From CALANV01 sp036381615 (GTDB lineage Bacteria > Pseudomonadota > Alphaproteobacteria > CACIAM-22H2), in the NCBI GenBank assembly GCA_036381615.1, contig DASVCL010000038.1, positions 52,180 to 116,179 on the forward strand: a DNA stretch of 64,000 nt, read 5' to 3'. Shown here in pieces: positions 16,222 through 24,502 of this stretch. Position 1 is the stretch's first letter. The number at the start of each line of letters is the position of its first letter. The translations under genes and the position numbers were made by a program. The notes under the pieces are model-generated. The model was not told the origin of the DNA and ran no database searches. It saw only the letters and a list, made by a program, of their open reading frames with translations.

Positions 16222-17586
16222 ATGTTCGGCGCAGGCGAGATGATCCTGCTTGTCGTGGTGCTTCTCGCACTCGTCTTCGGGGGCATCCATCTCGCCGTTG
16301 CGCTTGGGGTGACGGGTGCATTCGGCGTCTATCTGCTGACCGGCGACATCGAGATCGTCCGGACCTTCGTCGCGAACACTGCCTATGAAGCACTACGCGA
16401 CTATGTGTTCGCGGTGATTCCGCTGTTCATGCTGATGGGCGATTTTCTCGCCAAATGCGGTGCCGCGAGCGATGTGTACGCGCTGGTCAACCGCCTGACG
16501 CGGCGGGTGCCCGCCCGCCTTGCCGTGGCGACCATCATCAGCAACGCGCTGTTCGCCTTCGTGACCGGCGTCAGCATCGCCGCCGCTGCCGCCTTCTCGC
16601 GGATCGCCTACCCCGAGATGAAGCGCTACGGCTACCAGCCCCGTTTCGCCCTCGGCTGCATTGCGGGCAGTGCCTGTCTAGGCATGCTCATCCCGCCCAG
16701 CGTGCTCATGATCGTCTGGGGCGTCCTGACGGAGCTGTCGATCGGCCAGCTCTTTCTGGCAGGCGTGCTTCCGGGATTTCTTCTGACCGCCCTTTTTGTC
16801 GCCTACGCGATGCTTGCGGCGTGGCTCAACCCGGCTGTCGTCGGAGAGGCCGGGGTCGCGGCGTCCGAGGCGCCGCGCCACAACCGGGCGAAGGTCGTCG
16901 GCGACGGCGCGGCCGTGGACATGCACGACGCAAGTTTGGCGCAGCTGTTCTTCGGCACCGGCCTCGTCATTCTTCTGGTTCTGGGCGTGCTCGGCGGCAT
17001 CTGGCTGGGCTTCTTCACGCCGACCGAAGGCGCCGGCGTCGGGGCGGTGGCGTCCCTCGTCCTTGCCATGATCCGCGGACTGACGCTGCGCCAGACGTGG
17101 GAGGTGATCCTCAACGTCGGCCGCACGTCGGGACCGCTGCTTCTCCTGTTGTTCTGCGCGCAGCTCTACTCGCGCGTCCTGTCGATGACCGGCTTTACCC
17201 AGGCGGCGCAGGATTTCCTGCTCGCGACCGGACTCGGGCACTGGGGCATTCTGGCCGTGATGGTGCTGATCTGGTTCATTCTCGGCTGCATCATCGACTC
17301 GATTTCCATCATCCTGCTGACCGTACCGATCTTCGCGCCCATCGCAGCCACCCTCGGCTTCGATCCCATCGCCTTCGCGATCCTGGGCATCCTTGCCATC
17401 GAGACCGGCTTGCTGACACCGCCCTTCGGCATCCTCGTCTTCACGGTCAAGGCCGCGCTGCCCTACGAGAAGGTCACGGTCGGAGACATTTTCCGGGGAT
17501 CGGCGCCCTACTGGGTTGCCCTGCTTCTGGTAATCCTGTGCATCGCCGTCTTCCCGCAGGTGGCGACGTTCCTTACCCGTCTATGA
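16222..17586 (+). CDS. TRAP transporter large permease (DctM family)
   Basis: A 454-residue permease with about 12 membrane segments. Typical DctM sequences include VIPLFMLMGDFLAKCG, the small-residue-rich LAVATIISNALFAFVTGVS, and IAGSACLGMLIPPSVLMIVWG. It forms the sodium-coupled elevator subunit of the TRAP system with DctQ. A hydrophilic insert near residues 200-235 is longer than in many DctM proteins. Confidence 0.93.
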   Translation: MFGAGEMILLVVVLLALVFGGIHLAVALGVTGAFGVYLLTGDIEIVRTFVANTAYEALRDYVFAVIPLFMLMGDFLAKCGAASDVYALVNRLTRRVPARLAVATIISNALFAFVTGVSIAAAAAFSRIAYPEMKRYGYQPRFALGCIAGSACLGMLIPPSVLMIVWGVLTELSIGQLFLAGVLPGFLLTALFVAYAMLAAWLNPAVVGEAGVAASEAPRHNRAKVVGDGAAVDMHDASLAQLFFGTGLVILLVLGVLGGIWLGFFTPTEGAGVGAVASLVLAMIRGLTLRQTWEVILNVGRTSGPLLLLLFCAQLYSRVLSMTGFTQAAQDFLLATGLGHWGILAVMVLIWFILGCIIDSISIILLTVPIFAPIAATLGFDPIAFAILGILAIETGLLTPPFGILVFTVKAALPYEKVTVGDIFRGSAPYWVALLLVILCIAVFPQVATFLTRL

Positions 17587-17624
17587 CGCGATCGATCGAG
17601 ACCAGCACGTCGGAGAGAAACTGA

Positions 17625-17930
17625 ATGCCTGCCTACTGGGTTGCCCGTTCCAAGATCAACGATCCGGTCGAATACAAGAAATACACGGACCGTGTGCCGG
17701 AGATCATCGCACGCTACGGCGGCCGGGTGCTGGCGCGCGGCGGCAGATACAAGATCCTCGAGGGTCCCGAAAAGTTCCACCGCTTCGTGGTCATCGAGTT
17801 TCCGTCGCTGGAACAGGCCGTTGCCTGCCACCAGTCGCCCGAGTATCAGGAAGCCTCCGCCTTTCGGCGCTCCGGCGCGGGCGAGGTCGAGCTGGTCATC
17901 GTCGAAGGCGGCGACGCAACGCCCCGCTGA
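17625..17930 (+). CDS. DUF1330 domain-containing protein
   Basis: A 101-residue ferredoxin-like alpha/beta protein. The DUF1330 pattern is clear: MPAYWVARSKINDPVEYKKY, RYGGRVLARGG, VVIEFPSLEQAVACHQSPEYQEA. Members are stress- or catabolism-associated and have no firm biochemical role; some are thought to act as monooxygenase- or isomerase-like dimers. It is co-oriented between the TRAP permease (38 nt) and the FAH-like enzyme (55 nt). Confidence 0.88.
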   Translation: MPAYWVARSKINDPVEYKKYTDRVPEIIARYGGRVLARGGRYKILEGPEKFHRFVVIEFPSLEQAVACHQSPEYQEASAFRRSGAGEVELVIVEGGDATPR

Positions 17931-17985
17931 TGCGGTGCGGCCGATCGCTTGCGAGAAGCCTTTTCAATTCAGGAGTACAAGCAAA

Positions 17986-18672
17986 ATGGAATATGTGATC
18001 AAAGCCCCGGCGATCCCAACCCTCGAAGTCGAGGGCACGAGCGCCCGCTTCCCGATCCACCGCATCTACTGCGTCGGCCGGAACTACGCGGAGCACGCGC
18101 GCGAGATGGGTCATGATCCGACGCGCGAACCGCCGTTCTTTTTCATGAAGCCCGCGGATGCCGTCGTCACGAACGACGGCGATTTCCCCTATCCTTCGCA
18201 GACCAAGGACGTTCATCACGAGATCGAACTCGTCGTGGCGCTCGCGAAGGGCGGCACGAACATCGATGCGAGCAAAGCGCTCGATCACGTTTACGGTTAC
18301 GCGGTCGGCCTCGACATGACGCGTCGCGACCTGCAGGGCGAGGCCAAGAAGCTCGGCCGGCCCTGGGACACCGGCAAGGGATTCGAGTACTCGGCGCCCT
18401 GCTCGCGCCTGCGTCGGGTCGCCGATATCGGACATCCGACCAAGGGCCGCATCTGGCTCGAGGTGAACGGCACCGTGAAGCAGCAGGGCGACCTCGGCGA
18501 CCTGATCTGGAAGATTCCCGAGATGATCGCCATCCTTTCGACCCTGTTCACGCTGCAGCCCGGCGATCTGATCTTCACAGGCACGCCGGCGGGGGTCGGT
18601 CCCGTGCAGCGCGGCGACGTCATGACCGGCGGGGTCGAAGGGGTTGGCACCATCCGTACCCGCGTGATCTGA
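17986..18672 (+). CDS. Fumarylacetoacetate hydrolase family protein
   Basis: A 228-residue FAH-fold enzyme. IYCVGRNYAEHAREMG opens the catalytic domain, HHEIELVVALAKGG carries the metal-binding acidic residues, and FTGTPAGVGPVQRGD closes it. These enzymes cleave or decarboxylate acylpyruvates and 2-oxo acids from aromatic ring cleavage (HpcE, acylpyruvase, HHED decarboxylase types). The start uses AGGAG 10 nt upstream (MEYVIKAPA); the same frame continues upstream but over the DUF1330 gene. It fits the last steps of a ring-cleavage route. Confidence 0.9.
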   Translation: MEYVIKAPAIPTLEVEGTSARFPIHRIYCVGRNYAEHAREMGHDPTREPPFFFMKPADAVVTNDGDFPYPSQTKDVHHEIELVVALAKGGTNIDASKALDHVYGYAVGLDMTRRDLQGEAKKLGRPWDTGKGFEYSAPCSRLRRVADIGHPTKGRIWLEVNGTVKQQGDLGDLIWKIPEMIAILSTLFTLQPGDLIFTGTPAGVGPVQRGDVMTGGVEGVGTIRTRVI

Positions 18673-18676
18673 TCCG

Positions 18677-18694
18677 GGCCGGCGCGGGCCGGCC
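18677..18694 (+). terminator. GC-rich hairpin after FAH gene
   Basis: A 7-bp perfect inverted repeat (GGCCGGC-N4-GCCGGCC) followed by CTTTCG begins 5 nt after the FAH stop and ends 19 nt before the next start. It may be a weak terminator or attenuator; the T-run is short. Confidence 0.35.
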
Positions 18695-18713
18695 TTTCGC
18701 GATGGAGGCTCCG

Positions 18714-19172
18714 ATGCCCCTCACCTATCTCGAGCACTTCCTGGTTCAGACCGCAGACGTGGAGAAGACCTGCGACTGGTACGAGCGTGTGTTGGGTATG
18801 ACCCGCGGCTACACGCCGGATTTCAAGTTTCCGGTGCAATGGATGTACATCGGGGACCGCGACGTCCTGCATGTGACCGAGGGTGGCGCCAACACGTCGG
18901 AAAACCGCAAGCGCTATCTCGGCCAGCAGTCCGAAGCGCTCGAGGGCAGCGGCGTCATCGACCATATTGCGTTCCGCTGCACGGGCCTGCGCGAGATGAT
19001 CGAGCATCTCCGTCAGCAGAAGGTCGAGTTCCGTCAGCGCATGGTCAATGCTCAGGGACTCTATCAGCTCTTCCTGATGGACCCAAACGGCGTGAAGATC
19101 GAGCTGAACTTCTCGAATGCAGAAGCTCAGGGACTGACGCCGGAGCTCATGGCCTCGGATCTTCCGGGGTGA
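18714..19172 (+). CDS. VOC family protein (second copy)
   Basis: A 152-residue VOC protein paralogous to the one at 6266. YLEHFLVQTAD, GVIDHIAF and GVKIELNF hold His-His-Glu metal ligands. The ATG at 18714 follows GGAGG by about 5 nt and is preferred over the ATG at 18702, which overlaps that ribosome-binding site. It is the last gene of the plus-strand TRAP set and is followed by a strong hairpin. Likely roles are ring-cleavage dioxygenase, isomerase or lyase on a pathway intermediate. Confidence 0.82.
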   Translation: MPLTYLEHFLVQTADVEKTCDWYERVLGMTRGYTPDFKFPVQWMYIGDRDVLHVTEGGANTSENRKRYLGQQSEALEGSGVIDHIAFRCTGLREMIEHLRQQKVEFRQRMVNAQGLYQLFLMDPNGVKIELNFSNAEAQGLTPELMASDLPG

Positions 19173-19184
19173 TCGACCTGCCAT

Positions 19185-19213
19185 CGGTCTCCGCACTTCA
19201 GGTGCGGAGACCG
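19185..19213 (+). terminator. Terminator-like hairpin after VOC gene
   Basis: A 12-bp perfect inverted repeat with a 5-nt loop (CGGTCTCCGCAC / GTGCGGAGACCG) starts 12 nt after the VOC stop. There is no U-run after it, so it may be a processing or rho-aided end of the TRAP operon. Confidence 0.5.
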
Positions 19214-19782
19214 CATGCCCGCGCCGGGATGTCGACGCCGGGCGGTGGCCGCATTCGCGGCCCCGCCCGGTCAGCGTGCCGTGACCGGAACGATCCGGAA
19301 CGTCTTTGCATCGACGCTTCTGCCCACCGTCTGACCGGTTCCGTTCCACGTTCTCGGCGATGATCCGATGTCGGCAGTCCGTTCCCTGGCGCCGGCGGCC
19401 TCGCTCGTGACCCCGAACGGCGCATAGCTTCTCAAGCGGGCCGTAGGGACGCACCAGCCGGTCGGCACCGTGTCATCCTGCCGGTCGATACCCGGGTGAC
19501 ACGCCGATAACACCCTACCCATTCCCGCCTACGCGGATTGGGTCGCGACCTGCCGGTCCTTGCCTCGGCTGAACTCTGCCTTCGCCGTTGCGTCGTACCG
19601 CGGGATCGCTGGGCCCCGCTCCTCGCCCGAACGACCTGCGATCCGCACGCCCGTTCCTCGGGACCCGCGGCCTCCTCGCGAAGACGCGCAGGAACCCAGG
19701 CCTGGGAACCGAATTTACATGCGTGTCCGACGCCTCGCGATCGCGCTGGCGGCGATATCGCATCACAAACAAGGAGGCGAGA
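19214..19782. other. Gene-free stretch before hsp20
   Basis: 569 bp without a convincing gene in any frame. Short frames here have arginine/proline-rich, shadow-like composition. The last 20 bp hold the strong AAGGAGG of the Hsp20 gene. I see no clear promoter or sigma-32 site. Confidence 0.4.
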
Positions 19783-20274
19783 ATGGCTTCGCGCGTACCC
19801 GTGACCTCAGAACGCTCGACCGCGTCCGCGCCGCGGCCCTTCGATCCGTTCGTCGCATTGCGGCAGCAGATGGATCGGCTCTTCGACGACTTCTTCCGCT
19901 GGCCGAACACGGCCGGCGCCGCGGAGCCGGCCATGTTGCGACCGCGCATGGATGTGAGCGAGACCGAACAGGGTATAGAGGTCGTGGCGGACCTGCCCGG
20001 CGTCGACGCGAAGGATCTCGACGTCCGGATCGACGGCGACATGCTTCGTATTCGCGCCGAGGCCAAAGCGGAGCAGGAGGAGAAAGGCCGGACCTACCAC
20101 ATCATGGAGCGCTCCTACGGCATGTTCGCGCGCACGCTCGCGCTGCCGTTCGAGCCCGATCCGGCCAAGGTCGAGGCGAGCTTCGAAAACGGCGTCCTTC
20201 GGATCATGCTGCCGCGACCTGCCGAAGCGCAGCAGCGCGCCAGGCGGATCGAAGTAAAGGCCAAGGGAGCTTAG
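19783..20274 (+). CDS. Hsp20/alpha-crystallin small heat shock protein
   Basis: A 163-residue small heat-shock chaperone. The N-terminal arm has PFDPFVALRQQMDRLFDDFFR; the alpha-crystallin domain runs about residues 48-150 with ADLPGVDAKDLDV, MLRIRAEAK and the family signature ASFENGVLRIMLPR. AAGGAGG lies 5 nt before the ATG, which fixes the start. It holds unfolding proteins in an ATP-independent way. It stands alone, with unrelated degenerate DNA downstream. Confidence 0.93.
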   Translation: MASRVPVTSERSTASAPRPFDPFVALRQQMDRLFDDFFRWPNTAGAAEPAMLRPRMDVSETEQGIEVVADLPGVDAKDLDVRIDGDMLRIRAEAKAEQEEKGRTYHIMERSYGMFARTLALPFEPDPAKVEASFENGVLRIMLPRPAEAQQRARRIEVKAKGA

Positions 20275-20600
20275 GGCCGGTCAAGCAGCCGGTCGGAGCG
20301 GTGACGAGACCGCGGGTGACGGTGGCCCGCCGCGACTTCAGCGTTACCTTCGGCGATGTCCTAGCGGTTTTTGACCGATCTCTGTGGCAGACGACCGGCG
20401 AAGGTGCGGACAGGCCGGCAGGTGTCGGCAGTTCGGGTCGCGAGATGTTTCGACGTCTTGCCGAGCCGGTCGAGCGCCGCCGGCTCCCGATGTCGGCCGG
20501 GAACGGGCGCCATGGACCGCCGTTGGACGCCTGGATGCTCGGATGGCGCGGCGCGGCCGGTCGCGTTTCCGCGCCTTGCTCGAAACGTGTGGATAATCCG
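20275..20600. other. Gene-free stretch after hsp20
   Basis: 326 bp with no frame of protein-like composition on either strand; no hairpin with a T-run was seen directly after the Hsp20 stop. Confidence 0.35.
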
Positions 20601-20822
20601 ATGGGTCAGGATCCAGCCTCAAACGTCGTTGAGGATGTCGGTATCGACAGATTGGTGCTCGACCGCTTCGATCAGGCCCGTGGACACGGTGCGTCGGAAC
20701 GAACCGCCGTGAACCTTGCGGCTTGGGCCTGGCTGGAGCGTCACCCGGGCGGCAACATCGTGCAGGCGACGCAGGAGGTTCGGCGCATCCTCATCCAGCA
20801 CGGCCGGCGCCTTGACGCGTGA
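20601..20822 (+). CDS. Hypothetical small protein (73 aa)
   Basis: A possible 73-residue protein, MGQDPASNVVEDVGIDR to QATQEVRRILIQHGRRLDA. The composition is balanced and helical (AVNLAAWAWLERHPGG), unlike the arginine-rich shadow frames around it, but there is no clear ribosome-binding site and I recognise no family. It may be a real small gene or a remnant in the degenerate region 20275-21997. Confidence 0.3.
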   Translation: MGQDPASNVVEDVGIDRLVLDRFDQARGHGASERTAVNLAAWAWLERHPGGNIVQATQEVRRILIQHGRRLDA

Positions 20823-21201
20823 GGTCTGCGACCGGGGTGCGCGTCTCGTGATCGCGATCCGGCTTGCATAGGTGGGGAATCGCCGAAAAACCGCCGCGCA
20901 CCCGCCCGGCACGTATCGCGGCTCGCGCATCACGAACCGCCCCGCGGACACCTATCGACGGTCGTCGATGATCTCGGCCGGCGCGAGTCGCGGCCGACAT
21001 CACGGACCGATCGGTCGATTCGTCCCGGCCTCCCGATAGGCCGGTACAGGAAATGCGACCGATGCCGCCTCGCGCGTGGGTGTCTCGTCAGATGCCCGGA
21101 TGATCGCGACGTCGCGACGCGCCCTCATTTCCCAGCCACAGCCGCCCAGTCGTAACAAGCCAGGCCGTTCCGGGGCGCTCCGGCGCAACGCCGGCCTCGC
21201 A
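20823..21201. other. Gene-free stretch before hydrolase remnant
   Basis: 379 bp without a supported gene. It lies directly upstream of the hydrolase remnant, so it may be decayed coding DNA, but I could not recognise any protein in it. Confidence 0.3.
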
Positions 21202-21554
21202 GGAGAAGGCTTGCGGCGCGGCGGCTCGGCCGTCGAACTGCACGTCTTCGCGAAAGCGTATCATCAATGGGATGGCAACGCGCTCGAACCGAAGCGCGTA
21301 TGTTTTTCCCTGCGCGACTGCCGCATCCGCATCGACGGCCGCAGCATGCCGCACGACGAGAAAACCGGCCTGCCGATCACGCGCAAGTTCAATCGGCTGC
21401 TTTTCACGGTTCTGAACGCCAGGCCTCGCGGCTATGCGATGCTGCGTGACGAGGAAACCCGAGACGGTCGGACGAGCTTCTCTTCGCGTTTCTGGAGAAG
21501 ATCGTCACTCCGTCCGGTCGCGGGACAACAAGCCTGCCGCAGAGTACGCGTTGA
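21202..21554 (+). pseudogene. Truncated, frameshifted alpha/beta hydrolase (dienelactone hydrolase-like) remnant
   Basis: The frame through 21202-21460 encodes VELHVFAKAYHQWDG, resembling the segment of dienelactone hydrolases that carries the catalytic His, and continues to GYAMLRDEETR. The C-terminal end continues in another frame from 21465 (RSDELLFAFLEKIV, then a stop at 21552-21554), so a frameshift lies near 21460. No nucleophile elbow or upstream half can be found. I read it as a decayed C-terminal part of a secreted-type or cytoplasmic hydrolase; family assignment is moderate. Confidence 0.5.
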
Positions 21555-21609
21555 GCGTCGCACGGCGCTTGAACGTCGGCGCGAAACAGCACCGGGCGTA
21601 CACGATCCG

Positions 21610-21755
21610 CTACGGCGTTGAAAGGTCCTCGATCAGAAAATCGAGGAAGGCGCGAATTTTCGAGGCGATGTACTGCCGGAATGGATAGTCTGCATAGAGA
21701 GTCGGTCCGATTTGATGAATACGTATGCCCTTCCGGCGATACCCTTCCGGAAGGC
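21610..21755 (-). pseudogene. LysR-type regulator C-terminal remnant
   Basis: The minus strand encodes about 48 residues ending at a TAG at 21610-21612: PEGYRRKGIRIHQIGPTLYADYP, then FRQYIASKIRAFLDFLIEDL. The pattern '(P).YADYP...Y.ASKIRAFLDFL.E' is the standard C-terminal end of the LysR co-inducer domain. No LysR N-terminus or HTH is found upstream, because the frame runs into the start of the nitroreductase remnant at 21762. It is a truncated gene. Confidence 0.6.
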
Positions 21756-21761
21756 AAGATG

Positions 21762-21997
21762 ATGAACCCCATCATTTCCCTGATAGAGCGCCGCGTATCG
21801 GTCAACCTTTTTCGATCCCTCTCACACATTGACGGATGCCGAGATTGAGCAACTGGTTCGGCTCGCAATGCGCGCCGACTGCCTACAACCTGCGGATCTA
21901 CCCGGAGCAAAAGTCGCTGTTGCGCCGGCTGGCTTATGATCAAGCCAAGGCCGCCGGAGGTAACCGCACTCGTGCAGAAGTTTTGGAATTTTCATGA
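21762..21997 (+). pseudogene. Nitroreductase family N-terminal remnant with frameshifts
   Basis: Three adjoining frames together rebuild a nitroreductase start: MNPIISLIERRVSVNLFRS from 21762, then LTDAEIEQLVRLAMRA from 21829, then APTAYNLRIYP...LLRRLAYDQAKAAGG from about 21878. Intact nitroreductases read 'isLiErR.S...F....LTDAEIEQLV.lA.RAPTAYNLQ', so at least two frameshifts and a small internal deletion are present. The rest of the protein is missing; the frame ends at the start of the EamA gene. A GGAAGG sits before the original ATG. Confidence 0.6.
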
Positions 21998-22896
21998 CCA
22001 CCCGCACGTCCGACCTGCTGCTGACGGCGATTGCGCCGGCCATATGGGGCAGCACCTACATCGTCACCACCGAGTTCCTGCCGGAATATTCCCCGATGAC
22101 GGTCGCCATGCTTCGCGCCCTGCCTGCGGGGCTACTCCTGCTTATGGTCGTGCGGCAATTGCCGACAGGCCATTGGTGGGTGCGCGCTTTCGCCCTTGGC
22201 GCCCTCAACATCGCCATCTTCCTGAGCTTGCTGTTCGTTGCGGCCTATCGGCTTCCGGGCGGAGTCGCCGCGACGGTGCTGTCGGTTCAGCCGCTGATGG
22301 TGGTTTTCCTCGCCTCCGTCCTGCTTGCCAGCCCACTTCGGCGGTTGTCTATTCTCGCTGCCCTTGCAGGGGTCGGGGGTGTGGCGCTGATGGTGTTGAC
22401 GCCCAATGCGGCGCTGGACGTACTCGGCGTCGCTGCAGGTCTCGCCGGAGCCGCTTCCATGGCGCTCGGTACGGTGCTGACCCGCAAATGGCAGCCGCCG
22501 GTGTCACCGCTTACGCTGACAGGGTGGCAATTGACCACCGGCGGCGTTCTTCTGGTCCCGGCCGTTCTGCTTTTCGAACCACCCGTTCCGGTGCCCAGCG
22601 CGGGCAACTTGCTGGGGCTCGCCTGGCTCGGACTGATCGGCGCGGCGCTGACTTACGTTCTCTGGTTCCGAGGCGTTGCGCGGCTCAGATCGGCAACGGT
22701 GTCACTGCTACTTTTCCTTAGTCCCCTTACAGCGGTGTTGCTGGGATGGGTGTTTCTGGATCAGCGGCTGACGGTGTTTCAGCTGATCGGCTGCGGTCTT
22801 GTCCTTGGCAGCATCTGGCTTGGCCAGCGCACCGATTGCGAATCCACGCGCCCTTCCAGCAAAGGTGAATCGGGCTTCGCCGGATCGAGCAGCTGA
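21994..22896 (+). CDS. EamA (DMT) family transporter
   Basis: A 300-residue inner-membrane protein with about ten spans and two EamA repeats. The N-terminal repeat starts LLLTAIAPAIWGSTYIVTTEFLP and the second contains LGLAWLGLIGAALTYVLWFRG and LFLSPLTAVLLGWVFLDQRLT, both typical. Family members export amino acids, metabolites or drugs. It begins inside the tail of the nitroreductase remnant; the pair recalls a transporter placed next to a redox gene, now partly decayed. Substrate is unknown. Confidence 0.88.
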   Translation: MTTRTSDLLLTAIAPAIWGSTYIVTTEFLPEYSPMTVAMLRALPAGLLLLMVVRQLPTGHWWVRAFALGALNIAIFLSLLFVAAYRLPGGVAATVLSVQPLMVVFLASVLLASPLRRLSILAALAGVGGVALMVLTPNAALDVLGVAAGLAGAASMALGTVLTRKWQPPVSPLTLTGWQLTTGGVLLVPAVLLFEPPVPVPSAGNLLGLAWLGLIGAALTYVLWFRGVARLRSATVSLLLFLSPLTAVLLGWVFLDQRLTVFQLIGCGLVLGSIWLGQRTDCESTRPSSKGESGFAGSSS

Positions 22897-23176
22897 TGCG
22901 GCAGGCCCGCGCGCATTTTCGACCCCATTGCCAATTATCGTCCGGGTTGCCGAACGAAGCGGTCCGGTTTCCAATGAAGTCAGTTCAAACCAAGGGCATT
23001 CCGGGAAGCAACGTCAGTGATTTATATCGGCGAGCAAAGACTATATGGAACAGTCCGCACAGGTTTTCCCCCGTGAATCGACCCAAGCCTATTTGCATCA
23101 TCTATAATTGGTCTGCGAAGCGCTGACCCTGAACCATCAAGGGGATGTGGATAGCCCAAAACCCAGGAACACTCAG

Positions 23177-23533
23177 ATGAAGCCGATCAATCTTTCCGAG
23201 AAGCTGGCCCTGTTCTCGAGTCATTGGGATCCTCATGTGGTGTCCGACTACAACGACAACGATGTGATGGTGGTGAAATTCAAGGGCGAGTATCCCTTCC
23301 ATAAGCATGACACGACGGACGATTTCTTCTACGTCCTCGAAGGCGAAATGATCATGGATATCGAGGGGCAGCCTTCTCAGGTGGTCAGAGCCGGTGAACT
23401 TTTCGTGGTTCCGAAAGGCGTTGTGCATCGTCCTCGAGCCGCGGAAGAGGTCAAGGTCCTCCTGATCGAACCGAAAGGCGAGCCGAATTCGGGAGATTCC
23501 GACAGAGCACCTTCGCCAAAACGACGCATCTAA
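23177..23533 (+). CDS. Cupin domain-containing protein
   Basis: A 118-residue single cupin. Motif 1 is YPFHKHDTTDDFFYVLEGEM (His, His, Glu) and motif 2 PKGVVHRP with the third histidine, so it should bind one metal ion. The start at 23177 (MKPINLSEKLALFS) follows AGGAA; an earlier TTG/ATG-type start would add a leader unlike cupin proteins. Such small cupins often act as detox or sugar/mannose-isomerase-like enzymes or simply bind ligands. It is followed by two hairpins. No operon partner. Confidence 0.85.
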   Translation: MKPINLSEKLALFSSHWDPHVVSDYNDNDVMVVKFKGEYPFHKHDTTDDFFYVLEGEMIMDIEGQPSQVVRAGELFVVPKGVVHRPRAAEEVKVLLIEPKGEPNSGDSDRAPSPKRRI

Positions 23534-23594
23534 GACAGAACAGAATATCCACGCACGACCGCAATACGACTGGTCGGTCTTGCCCGCTATCGAG

Positions 23595-23619
23595 CCGTTC
23601 GGCGGGTTCCGCCGAACGG
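23595..23619 (+). terminator. Hairpin after cupin gene
   Basis: 11-bp perfect arms CCGTTCGGCGG / CCGCCGAACGG with a GTT loop, 62 nt after the cupin stop and followed by TCGCTTTCC. Candidate terminator for plus-strand transcripts. Confidence 0.5.
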
Positions 23620-23652
23620 TCGCTTTCCACGCGATTGCGACCTTGCCGGTGT

Positions 23653-23681
23653 GCCGATCAAGCGTTCATCGCTTGATCGGC
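23653..23681 (-). terminator. Hairpin between convergent genes
   Basis: 12-bp perfect arms GCCGATCAAGCG / CGCTTGATCGGC with a TTCAT loop. It lies 78 nt beyond the minus-strand secreted-protein gene (ends at 23759) and 62 nt from the previous hairpin. The two probably act as terminators for the convergent cupin and secreted-protein genes. T-runs are weak. Confidence 0.45.
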
Positions 23682-23758
23682 TCGTGCACATCCTTGCTCG
23701 AAACTTCCGCAGCGCCCCCCCCTGGCGCCGAGACAAGCGGATCGGCTTCCCGGCCCGG

Positions 23759-24235
23759 TCATCCCGGCTCCGGAATGGCCCGAGCCTCCCCAAGCCGCTC
23801 GAAACATTCGGCTTCCCTTCCCTGCCGCTCGGCCGCGCGTGCCGCATTCAGCAGACTTTGCATCTGCATCCGCTTCGCAGCGCCCAGTTCCGCGGTGCCC
23901 TGCGAGGGCCGCTCGGCCGTATGCGGCTTGACCTCCGGTGTGGTCGGCATCGGATCGCCGGTCGGCGGCGGCTCGATCGTCACGGTTCGCCCTTGCTCGG
24001 GTGGTTCAACGACGCCGCCCGACCGGGACAGCGCCTCCGGCGGCACGCCGCGCGACTCTGTCGTTGCGGGGGGCTCCGGCGCCGGGGCACCGGCGGGCGG
24101 CTCGGCACGCGGCAGATCCGCGAGCAGATCGTACTGCTTCGCAAAGAGTTCAATCTCCTCGTCACAGCTTGCCGCCCGCGCGCAAGGCACCGCCGCGAGC
24201 GTGAATGCGACCGCGAAAAGCAGGGTTTTCGACAT
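23759..24235 (-). CDS. Secreted proline-rich hypothetical protein
   Basis: A 158-residue protein. Residues 1-20 form a signal peptide (MSKTLLFAVAFTLAAVPCARA), followed by SCDEEIELFAKQYDLL, a proline-rich middle (residues about 50-110: EPPAGAPAPEPPATTES, IEPPPTGDPMPTTPE) and a C-terminal helical segment MQMQSLLNAARAAERQGREAECFERLGEARA that suggests a short coiled coil. Such small periplasmic proteins with a C-terminal 'A..AE..GRE.EC...L..A' motif are common in alphaproteobacteria, without known function. AGAGGAAG precedes the ATG, fixing the start at 24235. Two cysteines in the mature part could form a disulfide. Confidence 0.65.
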   Translation of the reverse strand: MSKTLLFAVAFTLAAVPCARAASCDEEIELFAKQYDLLADLPRAEPPAGAPAPEPPATTESRGVPPEALSRSGGVVEPPEQGRTVTIEPPPTGDPMPTTPEVKPHTAERPSQGTAELGAAKRMQMQSLLNAARAAERQGREAECFERLGEARAIPEPG

Positions 24236-24502
24236 TTCTTCCTCTTGACGGATCTGTCCCGTCGATGCACGCGGGAGCCAAGCATATCGCCCGGACCGGG
24301 ACGATCGCCGGACCCGTGTCGGAGAACGCCGGGCGCCGCCCCGCAATCCGGCCTTGCGAGCGCCCGCAAACGACGCTTACGGACCACAACGGTGCGGGAA
24401 AATGCCCGTTCCGGAAAAAGGCCGCGCTCGGCGGCCGAAGGACGATGCCCCACATCGTCCCCTCGGCGTCGGGCATATGACGCCTTTGCACGCCGCCCTT
24501 GG

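Noticed and set aside
20619..20951. 110-codon minus-strand frame over the small hypothetical gene
   Set aside because: No ribosome-binding site, and its composition is worse than that of the plus-strand frame 20601-20822.
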